Assembly (NCBI GenBank): GCA_033851955.1
Contig: JAWSVK010000002.1
Coordinates: 7,323-71,322, forward strand
DNA length: 64,000 nucleotides
DNA from: Profundibacter sp033851955
Lineage (GTDB): Bacteria; Pseudomonadota; Alphaproteobacteria; Rhodobacterales; Rhodobacteraceae
Direction of reading: 5' to 3'
Part shown: positions 52,220 through 60,183 of the stretch, piece after piece
How the letters are laid out: each line of letters starts with the position of its first letter
Position numbering within the stretch: position 1 is the first letter of the stretch
The notes under the pieces: generated by a model
What the model was told of the DNA's origin: nothing
The model's input: the letters and a program-made list of their open reading frames with translations, nothing else
Databases searched by the model: none
Position numbers and translations under genes: made by a program

Positions 52220-52653
52220 TGGGTCACCGGTGCAAAATCAAACGCACCATCCTGATAGAGATATGCGATGCAGGGCACTTCTGAAACGCAAGCGCTGATA
52301 TGCGCTAAACCTTTGGGGATTTTGTAAAAGGCGCCTACGCCAATGCGCTGCGCTGTTGCGATGTCTTGGCCAGCCTCAGTGTGAGTCATTTCGCCCTGAA
52401 GCATCACGCCAAACATATTGGCCGACTTAATGTGCAACGGGCTTACGATGCCAGCGGGCAAGCGCACCATGGCTTGGTAGGGCTGAGTGAAACGGTCGCC
52501 CTCAAAGGCGGCAAAGGCGACGCCTTCGGGTGTTTCAACCCAGTCTACGGATGCAGGCGGGATCAAAGTGATTCCGGCTGGTTCGGCGGCCTGAGTTGGC
52601 TGCGAAATTACGGCCAGCAAGAACAGGTTGAGTAGGGCGGGGCGTATGGGCAT
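52216..52653 (-). CDS. exported cupin-fold protein (DUF4437-like)
   Basis: This encodes 145 residues. A signal peptide (LLNLFLLAVISQPTQAA) precedes a single cupin domain: DRFTQPYQAMVRLPAGIVSPLHIKS with the metal-type His, GVMLQGEMTHTEAG, and YKIPKGLAHISACV. It is probably periplasmic and may bind a metal or small ligand. First gene of the cupin-ArsR-SRPBCC operon; AAGGAG is just before the ATG. Its stop overlaps the ArsR-type ATG. Confidence 0.85.
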   Translation of the reverse strand: MPIRPALLNLFLLAVISQPTQAAEPAGITLIPPASVDWVETPEGVAFAAFEGDRFTQPYQAMVRLPAGIVSPLHIKSANMFGVMLQGEMTHTEAGQDIATAQRIGVGAFYKIPKGLAHISACVSEVPCIAYLYQDGAFDFAPVTQ

Positions 52654-52667
52654 TGCTATCTCCTTGT

Positions 52668-52716
52668 GAAACCATTTGGTACCCTTTTAATATGATACCT
52701 TTGGGTTTCATGTCAA
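52668..52716 (-). promoter_or_regulatory. promoter with overlapping dyad for the cupin-ArsR-SRPBCC operon
   Basis: Read leftward, TTGACA (52716-52711) is an ideal -35, then 18 bases, then TATTAA (52692-52687) as -10. The dyad GAAACC-N4-GGTA (52668-52681) / TACC-N4-GGTTTC (52696-52709) overlaps the promoter spacer and -10 region. A dimeric repressor bound there would block RNA polymerase; the operon-encoded ArsR-type protein is the likely binder. Confidence 0.6.
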
Positions 52717-52807
52717 CATTATTTTGCTCGATGGATTCAGCGTCATGCAGACCTTCTACAAAAAACGTAGGTTTTTTAGGCGGTACAGCGCAGCGGACTT
52801 GCAAAAT

Positions 52808-52822
52808 GTTCACCTATTGTTC
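52808..52822 (+). promoter_or_regulatory. LexA (SOS) box, GTTC-N7-GTTC
   Basis: GTTC (52808-52811), seven bases, GTTC (52819-52822) matches the alphaproteobacterial LexA site. It lies 12 bases upstream of the mmcB ATG, which fits LexA repression of mmcB. Confidence 0.75.
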
Positions 52823-52833
52823 ATGCTATTTGG

Positions 52834-53283
52834 ATGCAAAATCAACTGACCCCCGGCCAACTACTGGCCCGCGGCACTTGCCGCCACTTGCGCGACCTTG
52901 GTTTTGCCTGTGTTGAGGAACTGGTGCCGACCCGTGGTTTGCGGGTCGACGTTATGGGGCTGGGGCCAAAGGGCGAAATCTGGGTGGTGGAATGCAAATC
53001 TTCGCGTGCCGATTTTCAAGCCGATCAAAAATGGCAGGGCTATCTGGAGTGGTGCGATCGGTATTTTTGGGCCGTGGATGCGGGCTTTGACACGGACCTA
53101 TTGCCGCTCGACAGCGGGTTGATCATTGCGGATGGGTTCGACGCCGAAGTCATTCGCATGGGGCGTGGTTCCAAAATGGCCGGCGCACGGCGCAGCGCCT
53201 TAACGCGCAAATTTGCTCGTCACGCAGCGGATCGGTTGCATCGGCTGCGCGATCCGGATGTGGCAGCTATTTTCCAGCCGTGA
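52834..53283 (+). CDS. mmcB: MmcB-family DNA repair protein
   Basis: This encodes 149 residues. It is homologous to Caulobacter MmcB, a DNA-damage-response protein linked to repair of mitomycin C and UV lesions. It has a PD-(D/E)xK-like core: D39 in LRVDVMGLG, then E53 and K55 in IWVVECKSSRADF. ATG 52834 directly follows the LexA box region. Its stop is convergent with the small conserved gene at 53267, with the 3' ends overlapping by 17 bases. Confidence 0.9.
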   Translation: MQNQLTPGQLLARGTCRHLRDLGFACVEELVPTRGLRVDVMGLGPKGEIWVVECKSSRADFQADQKWQGYLEWCDRYFWAVDAGFDTDLLPLDSGLIIADGFDAEVIRMGRGSKMAGARRSALTRKFARHAADRLHRLRDPDVAAIFQP

Positions 53284-53452
53284 TGGCCTTGGCCGCGGCC
53301 ATCAGCTCTTCGGCGATCTCATGGGCTTCTTCCGGTGAGAAATCCATCGGCAGATCGATACCTTCGCCTTCAATATAAATGCGCACCATACCCTCGGTGG
53401 TGGGGCCGATTTGGATGTTCGCCGCGACGTCGCTCTCTGAATTAATGCCCAT
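53267..53452 (-). CDS. small conserved protein (DUF6324-like)
   Basis: This encodes 61 residues starting MGINSESDVAANIQIGPTTE, with IYIEGEGIDLPMDFSPEEAHEIAEELMAAA forming a beta-alpha unit. I associate it with a small Rhodobacteraceae protein family (DUF6324), from memory only. GGAGAG precedes the ATG at 53452; the frame continues upstream for 94 codons without family-like sequence. The 3' end overlaps mmcB antisense. Function unknown. Confidence 0.8.
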   Translation of the reverse strand: MGINSESDVAANIQIGPTTEGMVRIYIEGEGIDLPMDFSPEEAHEIAEELMAAAKAITAGK

Positions 53453-53515
53453 GTGTTCTCTCCGGTTACTCGCAGGTTTGCTACAGCGGGGCGGGCGGCA
53501 CTGCAAGCGGATCAT

Positions 53516-53534
53516 TACTTGACTTTGGCAAGTA
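53516..53534. promoter_or_regulatory. candidate MarR operator, TACTTG-N7-CAAGTA
   Basis: TACTTG (53516-53521), seven bases, CAAGTA (53529-53534): perfect 6-base arms, placed between the divergent small conserved gene and the MarR-GNAT gene and 36 bases before the latter's ATG. The arrangement fits MarR autoregulation. Confidence 0.55.
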
Positions 53535-53569
53535 TTATCTACAAGGGTTGACCCAACAAGGAGACTGCC

Positions 53570-54481
53570 ATGTTCGAGTCCGCCGACACCCTGCGCGCTT
53601 TTAACCGTTTCTACACCCGCCAAATCGGCCTGTTGGACCGCAGCTATTTGGACAGCGGCATGAGCTTGTCGCAGGGGCGCATCCTCTATGAAATCCATGA
53701 TGGCAAAACGAATGCGAGTCAGATCGCCCAGCATTTATCGCTGGACGAGGGCTATCTCAGCCGCGTCTTGGCGGGCTTCACCAAACAAGGGCTGCTCAAA
53801 CGCCAGCCATCCAAAGAGGATCGCAGGCGCAGCGACCTTAGCCTGACAAAGGCGGGGGCAGGGCTGATGGCACAGCTGATCGAGCGCTCACGCAAAGGCG
53901 CGAAAGAACGGTTGGCCACGCTCGATACAGTAGAGCGCGAAAAACTGTTTGCAGCGATGGAGACCATTCAGAGCTGCCTTTCCCCAGAAAAGCCTCCGTC
54001 GCTGCCGGTGGAGCTGCGTGACATCCAGATCGGCGACTTGGGCCATCTCGCCTCGCGTCACGGGGTGCTTTATGCCAAGGAATGCGGGTTTGATCAGAGC
54101 TTTGAGCTGCTGGTCACCGATATCCTGCTGGAGTTTTGGCGCAATCACCACCCCCGCAAAGAACGCGCATGGATCGCCGCAAGGGGTGACCAAGTTTTGG
54201 GTAGTATTTTTTGTGTGCGGATTGATGATCAGACTGCAAAATTGCGCCTGTTTCACCTTGAACCGACGGCCCGCGGGCTGGGACTGGGGCAGCGCATGTT
54301 AGAAACTTGCATCGGCTTTGCCTGCGACACGGGCTATCAACGCATGGTGCTTTGGACCCATGAAAGCCACGAAGCCGCCTGCGCGCTGTACCGCAAAAAC
54401 GGCTTTACGATGCTCAGCGCCACCCCCGTGCACAATTTCGGGCAGGATTTGGTCGAACAAGCGTGGCAAATCAATCTTTGA
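53570..54481 (+). CDS. MarR-type regulator fused to GNAT N-acetyltransferase
   Basis: This encodes 303 residues in two domains. Residues 1-145 form a MarR winged helix: LSQGRILYEIHDGKTNASQIAQHLSLDEGYLSRVLAGFTKQGLL, then EDRRRSDLSLTKAG. Residues 150-303 form a GNAT domain with the acetyl-CoA motif in HLEPTARGLGLGQRMLE and the terminal YRKNGFTM segment. Such fusions are widespread in alphaproteobacteria; the substrate of the acetyltransferase half is unknown. A palindrome just upstream is a candidate operator. CAAGGAG precedes the ATG. Confidence 0.93.
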   Translation: MFESADTLRAFNRFYTRQIGLLDRSYLDSGMSLSQGRILYEIHDGKTNASQIAQHLSLDEGYLSRVLAGFTKQGLLKRQPSKEDRRRSDLSLTKAGAGLMAQLIERSRKGAKERLATLDTVEREKLFAAMETIQSCLSPEKPPSLPVELRDIQIGDLGHLASRHGVLYAKECGFDQSFELLVTDILLEFWRNHHPRKERAWIAARGDQVLGSIFCVRIDDQTAKLRLFHLEPTARGLGLGQRMLETCIGFACDTGYQRMVLWTHESHEAACALYRKNGFTMLSATPVHNFGQDLVEQAWQINL

Positions 54482-54542
54482 CAAAAATGATGCATCTGGC
54501 CCTTGCATTGCCCCTAAGGGGTCGCTAATTGGGCACCTGTGT

Positions 54543-54619
54543 GCCGGCGTAGCTCAGTTGGTTAGAGCGCTTGATTGTGGATCAAGAGGTCACCCGTTCA
54601 ATTCGGGTCGCTGGTACCA
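54543..54619 (+). tRNA. tRNA-His (anticodon GTG)
   Basis: This is a 77-base tRNA. The acceptor stem is GCCGGCG/CGCTGGT, the anticodon arm CTTGA-TTGTGGA-TCAAG with GTG, the T-arm contains GTTCAATTC, and CCA is encoded (54617-54619). The discriminator is A73 and no G-1 is templated beside it: the unusual tRNA-His identity known from alphaproteobacteria. Confidence 0.95.
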
Positions 54620-55045
54620 TCCTTCTCTTTGAAACCTTGGAACCTTTTTAGGTTTTTTGTAATGCCATAGGGTAGATGGCCAGATCACGGCAGTTTTGTG
54701 CGTTGTAACGCTCCACGAACGGCTCTTTGCCACCTTCAACGCCGACAAAATGTTTATTCGGTTAGCGTCCAAACGAACTTCGGTAGATTTGAACCCATTT
54801 TGAGCGTGCAGAATCTGCACGCATGTGAGTCAGATCAGACTGGTCGTTGATGGTGGCCGTTGTGTCTGCGGTTCAGCTCCCCCAAATCAATCATTCGTTT
54901 CAGATATTCCCGAAACGTCTAATTGCTTTTCCATTTCGCTTATCGCGACATCAACTTTCAGGCCGTATTGATCGCCTCTAAAAGCACACTATCTTAACCC
55001 ATTGATTATAAGACAAATGCGAGATTTATCACGTTTGGGAAAATC
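54620..55045. other. non-coding region between tRNA-His and the Hint/RTX gene
   Basis: It begins with a terminator (annotated separately). The rest, about 390 bases, holds no credible gene or repeat. The promoter of the RTX/Hint gene must lie here; no Shine-Dalgarno stronger than GGGAAAAT is seen before its ATG. Confidence 0.4.
54641..54658 (+). terminator. terminator of tRNA-His
   Basis: AACCT (54641-54645), loop TTTT, AGGTT (54650-54654) followed by TTTT. Short stem with a T-run, 21 bases after the tRNA. Confidence 0.5.
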
Positions 55046-57025
55046 ATGGCAACAATCGTCGGATACAAGATTGTTCTCGATATAGGCGCCGTTGGCCCTT
55101 CTTTGGGAGATGACATCTCTGGTGGAAGTACGACGGCGTCCTTTGACACTGACTTGTATAATCCGCTTGGAACGGGTGTGGTCAACTACCCCACAACTGT
55201 CGGCGACACAGCGGGGACTTTTTACGATGTCGGCGGAAATTACTATTTTGTTCCCGATGACGCATCCGGGTTTCCGACCGGAGAGACCGGCGATCTGACA
55301 TCATTTACCGATGCCATTTATGGCACAACAGGCAATGATGCTATCATCGGCACCGCCGATGGTGAACTGATCTACGACACCGATGGCAATATCTATAATC
55401 CATCGGGCGACGATACAATTTCCGCAGGTGGCGGGAATGACACGATTATTTTCGGCGATGGCAGCGACGTTATATATGGCGGGACAGGAAATGATGTAAT
55501 CGGGTCTTGGAGCACAGGCTCAGGTAACAACACTATTTACGGCGAAGGCGGCAATGACACGATTATTGGCGGGGCGGGCGACGACCAGATATATGGCGGC
55601 ATCGGCGATGACTGGCTGTCAGGCGGGCTAGGCACTGACAACATCGATGGCGGCGATGGGTCTGACAGTATCTGGGTGACTGACAACCATGAAACCGTCA
55701 ATCTTAGCGGCGGAGAGGGTGGGATTGATTGGGACATCTTAGGGTTCGGTAACTACGCAACGACACTTGGGGTTTCGGTTACGTTTTCTGGCTATGAAAG
55801 CGGCACTTATGATTTCATAGGGACATCGACCAGCGGTGTCTTCAATCAGATCGAGGAGATTATCTCGACTGAATATGACGATACCATCGACGCTTCTGCC
55901 TCCAGTCAGGACTTGCTAACCTATACACTAGGAGGTGCAGACACGGTGACCGGTGGTTCCGGTGCGGATCAACTGTATGTCGGGGCGGGTGATGATGTTG
56001 CGGACGGCGGAGCCGGTGACGACCAGATTTATGGTGACGCAGGTGATGATATTCTGTCGGGCGGGTCTGGGGTTGACCTTGTTTACGGTGATGATGGTGC
56101 CGATATTCTATTAGGTGGCGCGGACGACGATACGCTTTCTGGTGGCGCGGGTGATGACGTGTTCGTTTATGGGGACGGGTCCGGCAATGACACAATCACT
56201 GATTTCGATATGGGTGACAGCGATGCCAATGGGTTCACCAATGATCAGTTGGATGTCTCAGCTTTAACCGATGGCAGTGGTGCTCCGGTCAACACGTCTG
56301 ATGTTGTCGTTTCTGACGACGGCTCCGGCAATGCTGTTCTGACGTTCCCAAATGGTGAAAGCATCACTTTAAATGGCGTAGCGCCTGCAAGCGTCACCCC
56401 ATCCGCATTGATCTCGATGGGTGTGCCGTGTTTCACAACAGGCACCTTAATTCGAACCCCTAGTGGTGATCGCGCGCTGGAATCCTTGCGCGCGGGAGAT
56501 CTTGTCACAACCGCCGACAATGGGGCACAGCCAGTGCTTTGGTGCGGTCAAACCCAAATATCCAGCTCGAAATTGAAGGCGCAGCCTAAAACCCGGCCGA
56601 TCCTTATATCGCGGGGGGCGCTGGGAAATACCCGCGACATGTTGGTATCACGACAGCATGGGATGGTCCTTGGACGGGCTGGAAAAGGCGACCATCTGGT
56701 GCGCGCTATCCATTTGGCCAGATCAGGTGGGCCCGGGTTTCGGATCGCAAATGGGGTGCAACAGGTCACCTATTTGCACTTGATGTTTGCACAACATCAA
56801 ATCATCTTTGCCGAAAATGCCCAATCTGAAAGCTTCTATCCCGGCCCGATGGGCCTGTCTGCGCTCAGCCCGATACACCGTACAACCATATTTCGGGCCT
56901 TGCCGGAACTTGCTTTGGGGGCAGCAGGGCTGGCAGCCTATGGCCCTAGAGCCCGCCCAGTTTGGCATTGTTTAGACTTAGGGCGGCAAGTTGCACGTTC
57001 TTTTGAGAATAATCTAATAGCCTAA
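55046..57025 (+). CDS. RTX-repeat exoprotein with C-terminal Hint domain (copy 2)
   Basis: This encodes 659 residues. Two groups of RTX nonapeptides are visible: GGGNDTIIFGDGSDVIYGGTGND, with GEGGNDTIIGGAGDDQIYG, at about 125-205, and GGAGDDQIYGDAGDDILSG onward at about 315-380. A Hint domain begins at C462 (VPCFTTGTLIRTPSGDRA), with AGDLVTTADNGAQPV, VSRQHGMVL and FAQHQIIFAENAQSESFYPG. The organisation matches copy 1 at 34775-36781, and both Hint domains end in the same (F/Y)-(H/Y)P-x-x-(I/M)GLSA(I/L)S pattern. There is no Sec signal; type I secretion is expected, but no transporter gene is in the window. Confidence 0.88.
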   Translation: MATIVGYKIVLDIGAVGPSLGDDISGGSTTASFDTDLYNPLGTGVVNYPTTVGDTAGTFYDVGGNYYFVPDDASGFPTGETGDLTSFTDAIYGTTGNDAIIGTADGELIYDTDGNIYNPSGDDTISAGGGNDTIIFGDGSDVIYGGTGNDVIGSWSTGSGNNTIYGEGGNDTIIGGAGDDQIYGGIGDDWLSGGLGTDNIDGGDGSDSIWVTDNHETVNLSGGEGGIDWDILGFGNYATTLGVSVTFSGYESGTYDFIGTSTSGVFNQIEEIISTEYDDTIDASASSQDLLTYTLGGADTVTGGSGADQLYVGAGDDVADGGAGDDQIYGDAGDDILSGGSGVDLVYGDDGADILLGGADDDTLSGGAGDDVFVYGDGSGNDTITDFDMGDSDANGFTNDQLDVSALTDGSGAPVNTSDVVVSDDGSGNAVLTFPNGESITLNGVAPASVTPSALISMGVPCFTTGTLIRTPSGDRALESLRAGDLVTTADNGAQPVLWCGQTQISSSKLKAQPKTRPILISRGALGNTRDMLVSRQHGMVLGRAGKGDHLVRAIHLARSGGPGFRIANGVQQVTYLHLMFAQHQIIFAENAQSESFYPGPMGLSALSPIHRTTIFRALPELALGAAGLAAYGPRARPVWHCLDLGRQVARSFENNLIA

Positions 57026-57403
57026 GTTTGCCTGCGAAACCTGTCGCCCACAGCGAATACTTGCTTTGTAGGGAAGGGCTGCAATCCGTTCGGTGTGCCG
57101 ACGGACGCATCCGCGTCAGATATGGGAGTGGACATTGCGGGGTTTAATACAACTCGCCCCCTTGGCCGACCTTCGCAGTAATACTTGCGAACATGGGCCT
57201 TGAGACAACATTCCTAGGCATCTGGGGCTAACTTGCCCGTATAGAATACCACTGTAAATCCAGAAAAATCCAAATCAGGCCAAGATGCGCGAGAATCTAC
57301 GCCCTTATTCACCACAAAACATGACTAAAGGTTGCCTTTGGTGTAACAACCCCATACTGGGCACCCTTGCGCATCCGCCGCCCTTGTTCCGAAAGAAAAA
57401 ACC
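57026..57403. other. non-coding region upstream of the DEAD-box helicase gene
   Basis: 378 bases without a credible gene. Cold-induced DEAD-box helicase genes often have long leaders, and this stretch is large enough for one, but no structure or promoter was identified. Confidence 0.4.
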
Positions 57404-59605
57404 GTGACTGAAGTATCTGATCTGATGACCCCGCTCTCCCGTGCCTTAACACGCAAGGGATATGAAAAGCTCACCCCCGTTCAAGAAGCGATGGCGAACC
57501 CTGACTTGCTGGGCAAAGATGCGCTGGTGTCGGCACAGACCGGATCGGGTAAAACCGTGGCCTTTGGCATTGGTATGGCCCCGACCATCATGGAAGAGGC
57601 CGAGAGTTTTGCGCGCGCGGGCGCCCCCTTGGCGCTTATCATTGCGCCGACACGCGAATTGGCGTTGCAGGTGATGCGTGAGCTGGAATGGCTGTTCGCC
57701 GAAACCGGCGCACGCTTTGGGTCTTGTGTTGGTGGCATGGATGCGCGCACTGAACGTCGCACGCTGGATCGCGGTGTGCACATCGTGGTTGGTACGCCTG
57801 GCCGTTTGCGCGACCACATCACTCGTGGCGCGTTGGATCTGTCCGAGCTGCGTGTGGCTGTGTTGGATGAGGCTGACGAGATGCTTGATCTCGGTTTCCG
57901 CGATGATCTGGAATTCATTCTGAAAGCCGCCCCCGAAGAGCGCCGCACATTGCTGTTCTCGGCCACGGTGTCGCGCCCGATTGCATTGCTCGCCAAAACC
58001 TATCAGCGTGATGCGGTTCGGATTGAAACCAAAAGTGAAACCAAACAACACAGCGATATTGAGTATCGTGCCTTGGTGGTGAAGCCCGCCGACAAAGAAA
58101 ACGCCATCATCAACCTGCTGCGCTATTATGAGGCGCAAAATGCGCTTGTGTTCTGTGGCACGCGGGCCGCCGTGAACCACATGACATCGAAATTCAACAA
58201 CCGCGGCATGTCGGTTGTGGCCCTGTCGGGCGAGCTGAGCCAGAACGAGCGCACCCATGCGCTGCAATCCATGCGCGATGGTCGGGCCAAGGTCTGTATT
58301 GCCACCGACGTTGCCGCACGCGGGATCGATTTGCCGGGTCTGGATCTGGTGATCCACGCCGATTTGCCCCAAAACAAAGAGGCTTTGTTGCACCGTTCCG
58401 GCCGTACAGGTCGTGCAGGCTCCAAAGGAGTTTCGGCACTGATCGTACCCATGAGCCAGCGCAAAAAAGCGGAACGCCTGTTGGGCTGGGCCGCCGTGAC
58501 GGCCAAGTGGGACACGCCGCCCACCGCCAAAATGGTGCAAGAGCGCGACAATGAGCGCCTGATCGACGGCTTTGAGGTTGGCGACGCGCCAGACGCTGAA
58601 TTCGTGGCGCGGTTCTTGGAAAAATACACGCCTGAGCAAATTGCATCGGCCTATATCACACAATACCGCAGCCTGCGCTCGGCCCCAGAAGAGTTGCAGA
58701 CCGTTTCGGTGACGGGTCCTGACGTGAAAGCGTCCCGTGATGAATTCGCTGAAAGCACCTGGATTTCGCTGACTATTGGCCGCGATCAAAATGCTGAACC
58801 ACGTTGGTTATTGCCGATGATGTGCCGCGCTGGCGACATCACCAAGCGTGACATTGGCGCGATCCGCATGCAGCAAACCGAGACTTTCGTGCAGTTGAAT
58901 GCGCAGATTTCCAATGCCTTTATGAAGGCACTTGGTGGCAAAGCCGAACTGGAAGAAGGCATCAAGGTTACCGTGCTGGATGCTGCTCCAAATTTGCCGC
59001 CACAGCCGCGTGGCAAACCATCCGGCGCAAAGCGTCCTTATCAACGCCGTGAAGGTGGTGACGCTGGCAAGCCTGCCTACAAAGGCAAGAAGAAATGGGA
59101 ACCCAATGACCGCGATGGTGCCAAACCAGCCTATGCTGGCAAACCTGCGCGTGATGGCGACAAGCCCGGATACCAAGGTAAGAAGCAGTGGGACAATGAC
59201 AGTCGTGACAGTCGTGATGGCGGTAAACCTGCTTATAAAGGCAAAAAGAAGTGGGATAATGACGAAAGCGACGCCCCACGCACACCTTACAAAGGCAAAT
59301 CCAAGTGGGACAAAGACGGTGGTAAACCTGCTGGGAAACCTGCGGGCGACAAGCCAAAGGCCTCGACCAAGTATGATTCCAAGCCGCGCCACAAGGAAGC
59401 CCCCAAGTCTGATTTTAAACCAAAATTCGGCGGCGAAGCGGATGCGATGCCCAGCCGCAAGGGCGGCAAGCCAAAGCCCAAGAACCTAGGGGCGGATGAC
59501 CGCGGCACCAAGAAGCCACGTCACAAGGCCACCGGAAAAGGTAAATTCGCCAAACCAGCGGCGAAGAAAAAGACCAGCAAGCCAATGGGCAAAAAACGCG
59601 ACTAG
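57404..59605 (+). CDS. DEAD-box ATP-dependent RNA helicase (DeaD/CsdA type)
   Basis: This encodes 733 residues with a GTG start at 57404; an in-frame ATG at 57425 is an alternative. Helicase core 1-370: Q motif (LTPVQEAMANP), motif I (AQTGSGKTVAF), motif II (VLDEADEML), motif III (LFSATVSRP), motif V (IATDVAARGIDLPG) and motif VI (HRSGRTGRAG). A DbpA-type RNA-binding domain follows at about 450-525 (WISLTIGRDQNAEP, ITKRDIGAIRM). The last 200 residues are Lys-rich and repetitive, with four copies of a PxYxGKxxW unit. It probably unwinds RNA in ribosome assembly or mRNA decay, especially in the cold. Confidence 0.94.
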   Translation: MTEVSDLMTPLSRALTRKGYEKLTPVQEAMANPDLLGKDALVSAQTGSGKTVAFGIGMAPTIMEEAESFARAGAPLALIIAPTRELALQVMRELEWLFAETGARFGSCVGGMDARTERRTLDRGVHIVVGTPGRLRDHITRGALDLSELRVAVLDEADEMLDLGFRDDLEFILKAAPEERRTLLFSATVSRPIALLAKTYQRDAVRIETKSETKQHSDIEYRALVVKPADKENAIINLLRYYEAQNALVFCGTRAAVNHMTSKFNNRGMSVVALSGELSQNERTHALQSMRDGRAKVCIATDVAARGIDLPGLDLVIHADLPQNKEALLHRSGRTGRAGSKGVSALIVPMSQRKKAERLLGWAAVTAKWDTPPTAKMVQERDNERLIDGFEVGDAPDAEFVARFLEKYTPEQIASAYITQYRSLRSAPEELQTVSVTGPDVKASRDEFAESTWISLTIGRDQNAEPRWLLPMMCRAGDITKRDIGAIRMQQTETFVQLNAQISNAFMKALGGKAELEEGIKVTVLDAAPNLPPQPRGKPSGAKRPYQRREGGDAGKPAYKGKKKWEPNDRDGAKPAYAGKPARDGDKPGYQGKKQWDNDSRDSRDGGKPAYKGKKKWDNDESDAPRTPYKGKSKWDKDGGKPAGKPAGDKPKASTKYDSKPRHKEAPKSDFKPKFGGEADAMPSRKGGKPKPKNLGADDRGTKKPRHKATGKGKFAKPAAKKKTSKPMGKKRD
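59068..59310 (+). repeat. in-frame repeats encoding PxYxGKxxW units in the helicase tail
   Basis: The units KPAYKGKKKW, KPGYQGKKQW, KPAYKGKKKW and TPYKGKSKW recur at irregular spacing, mixed with DGxKPA linkers. DNA copies of AAGCCTGCCTAC-like and AAAGGCAAGAAG-like segments vary at third positions, so the repeat is old or under protein-level selection. Confidence 0.65.
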
Positions 59606-59611
59606 TGGTGT

Positions 59612-59631
59612 CACAGGCTATTAGGCCTGTG
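59612..59631. terminator. hairpin between convergent helicase and DUF805 genes
   Basis: CACAGGC (59612-59618), loop TATTAG, GCCTGTG (59625-59631). Seven-base stem with no T-run, 7 bases after the helicase stop. A weak bidirectional terminator is possible. Confidence 0.45.
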
Positions 59632-59665
59632 GGCATGGCGGCGTGCTGGTCAGACGTAGGTAATT

Positions 59666-60145
59666 TTAGTCAACTGCAAGTGGGGCGGGCCCATAGTTGT
59701 TTTCGCCAGCGCTGCCCTTACGGATGCCAAGCTCATAAAGAGCCCAAAGCGAGGTCACCAGCCCGATCAGGCCGATGAACATGGCAAATTTGCCTGGGTA
59801 CAGCACTTGTTCACCGCCCAGCGTCACAACGCTGTAATCGATGCCAAAACTATGCATCATATTGGAAATAATCCCGGGGCCAAAGAAAATCAGCAGCCAC
59901 GGCATCGCCGGTTTATCGTTATCATGCAGCCGCTTTACGGCCACCGCCGCCATTGGCACCAGCAATATGAGCGACATGGCCATGGACACATAAACCAACG
60001 TGCTGCCGACCAGCCAGAAGAACATCCCCAGCACAAATATCCCTATAAACGATGCGATGATGATCCCGAGCAAGCCCAGCCAAAAGCTTTTGCGTGAAAT
60101 GCGCCCCTCAAAGGAAGTGTAAAGCGTTTTAAATTGTGTAATCAT
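59666..60145 (-). CDS. DUF805 membrane protein
   Basis: This encodes 159 residues. The family start MITQFKTLYTSFEGRISRKSFWLG (aromatic residues and FxGRxSRxxFW) is followed by about four hydrophobic helices and AVKRLHDNDKPAMPWLL, the conserved RLHD motif. The function of DUF805 is unknown. The C-terminal 20 residues are polar. It is in the inner membrane. Confidence 0.92.
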   Translation of the reverse strand: MITQFKTLYTSFEGRISRKSFWLGLLGIIIASFIGIFVLGMFFWLVGSTLVYVSMAMSLILLVPMAAVAVKRLHDNDKPAMPWLLIFFGPGIISNMMHSFGIDYSVVTLGGEQVLYPGKFAMFIGLIGLVTSLWALYELGIRKGSAGENNYGPAPLAVD

Positions 60146-60183
60146 AACGATGTCCCTGTTGTTGGTATCAGTGCTGCATTGAT

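Noticed and set aside
55440..56150. tandem-looking repeats resembling a CRISPR array
   Set aside because: They are the RTX nonapeptide codons in frame, of variable sequence and without spacers of uniform length.
55537..56195. Pro-, His- and Ser-rich leftward frames
   Set aside because: Antisense shadows of the second RTX/Hint gene.
57446..58789. 447-residue leftward frame
   Set aside because: Antisense to the DEAD-box helicase core; its translation has no recognisable domain.
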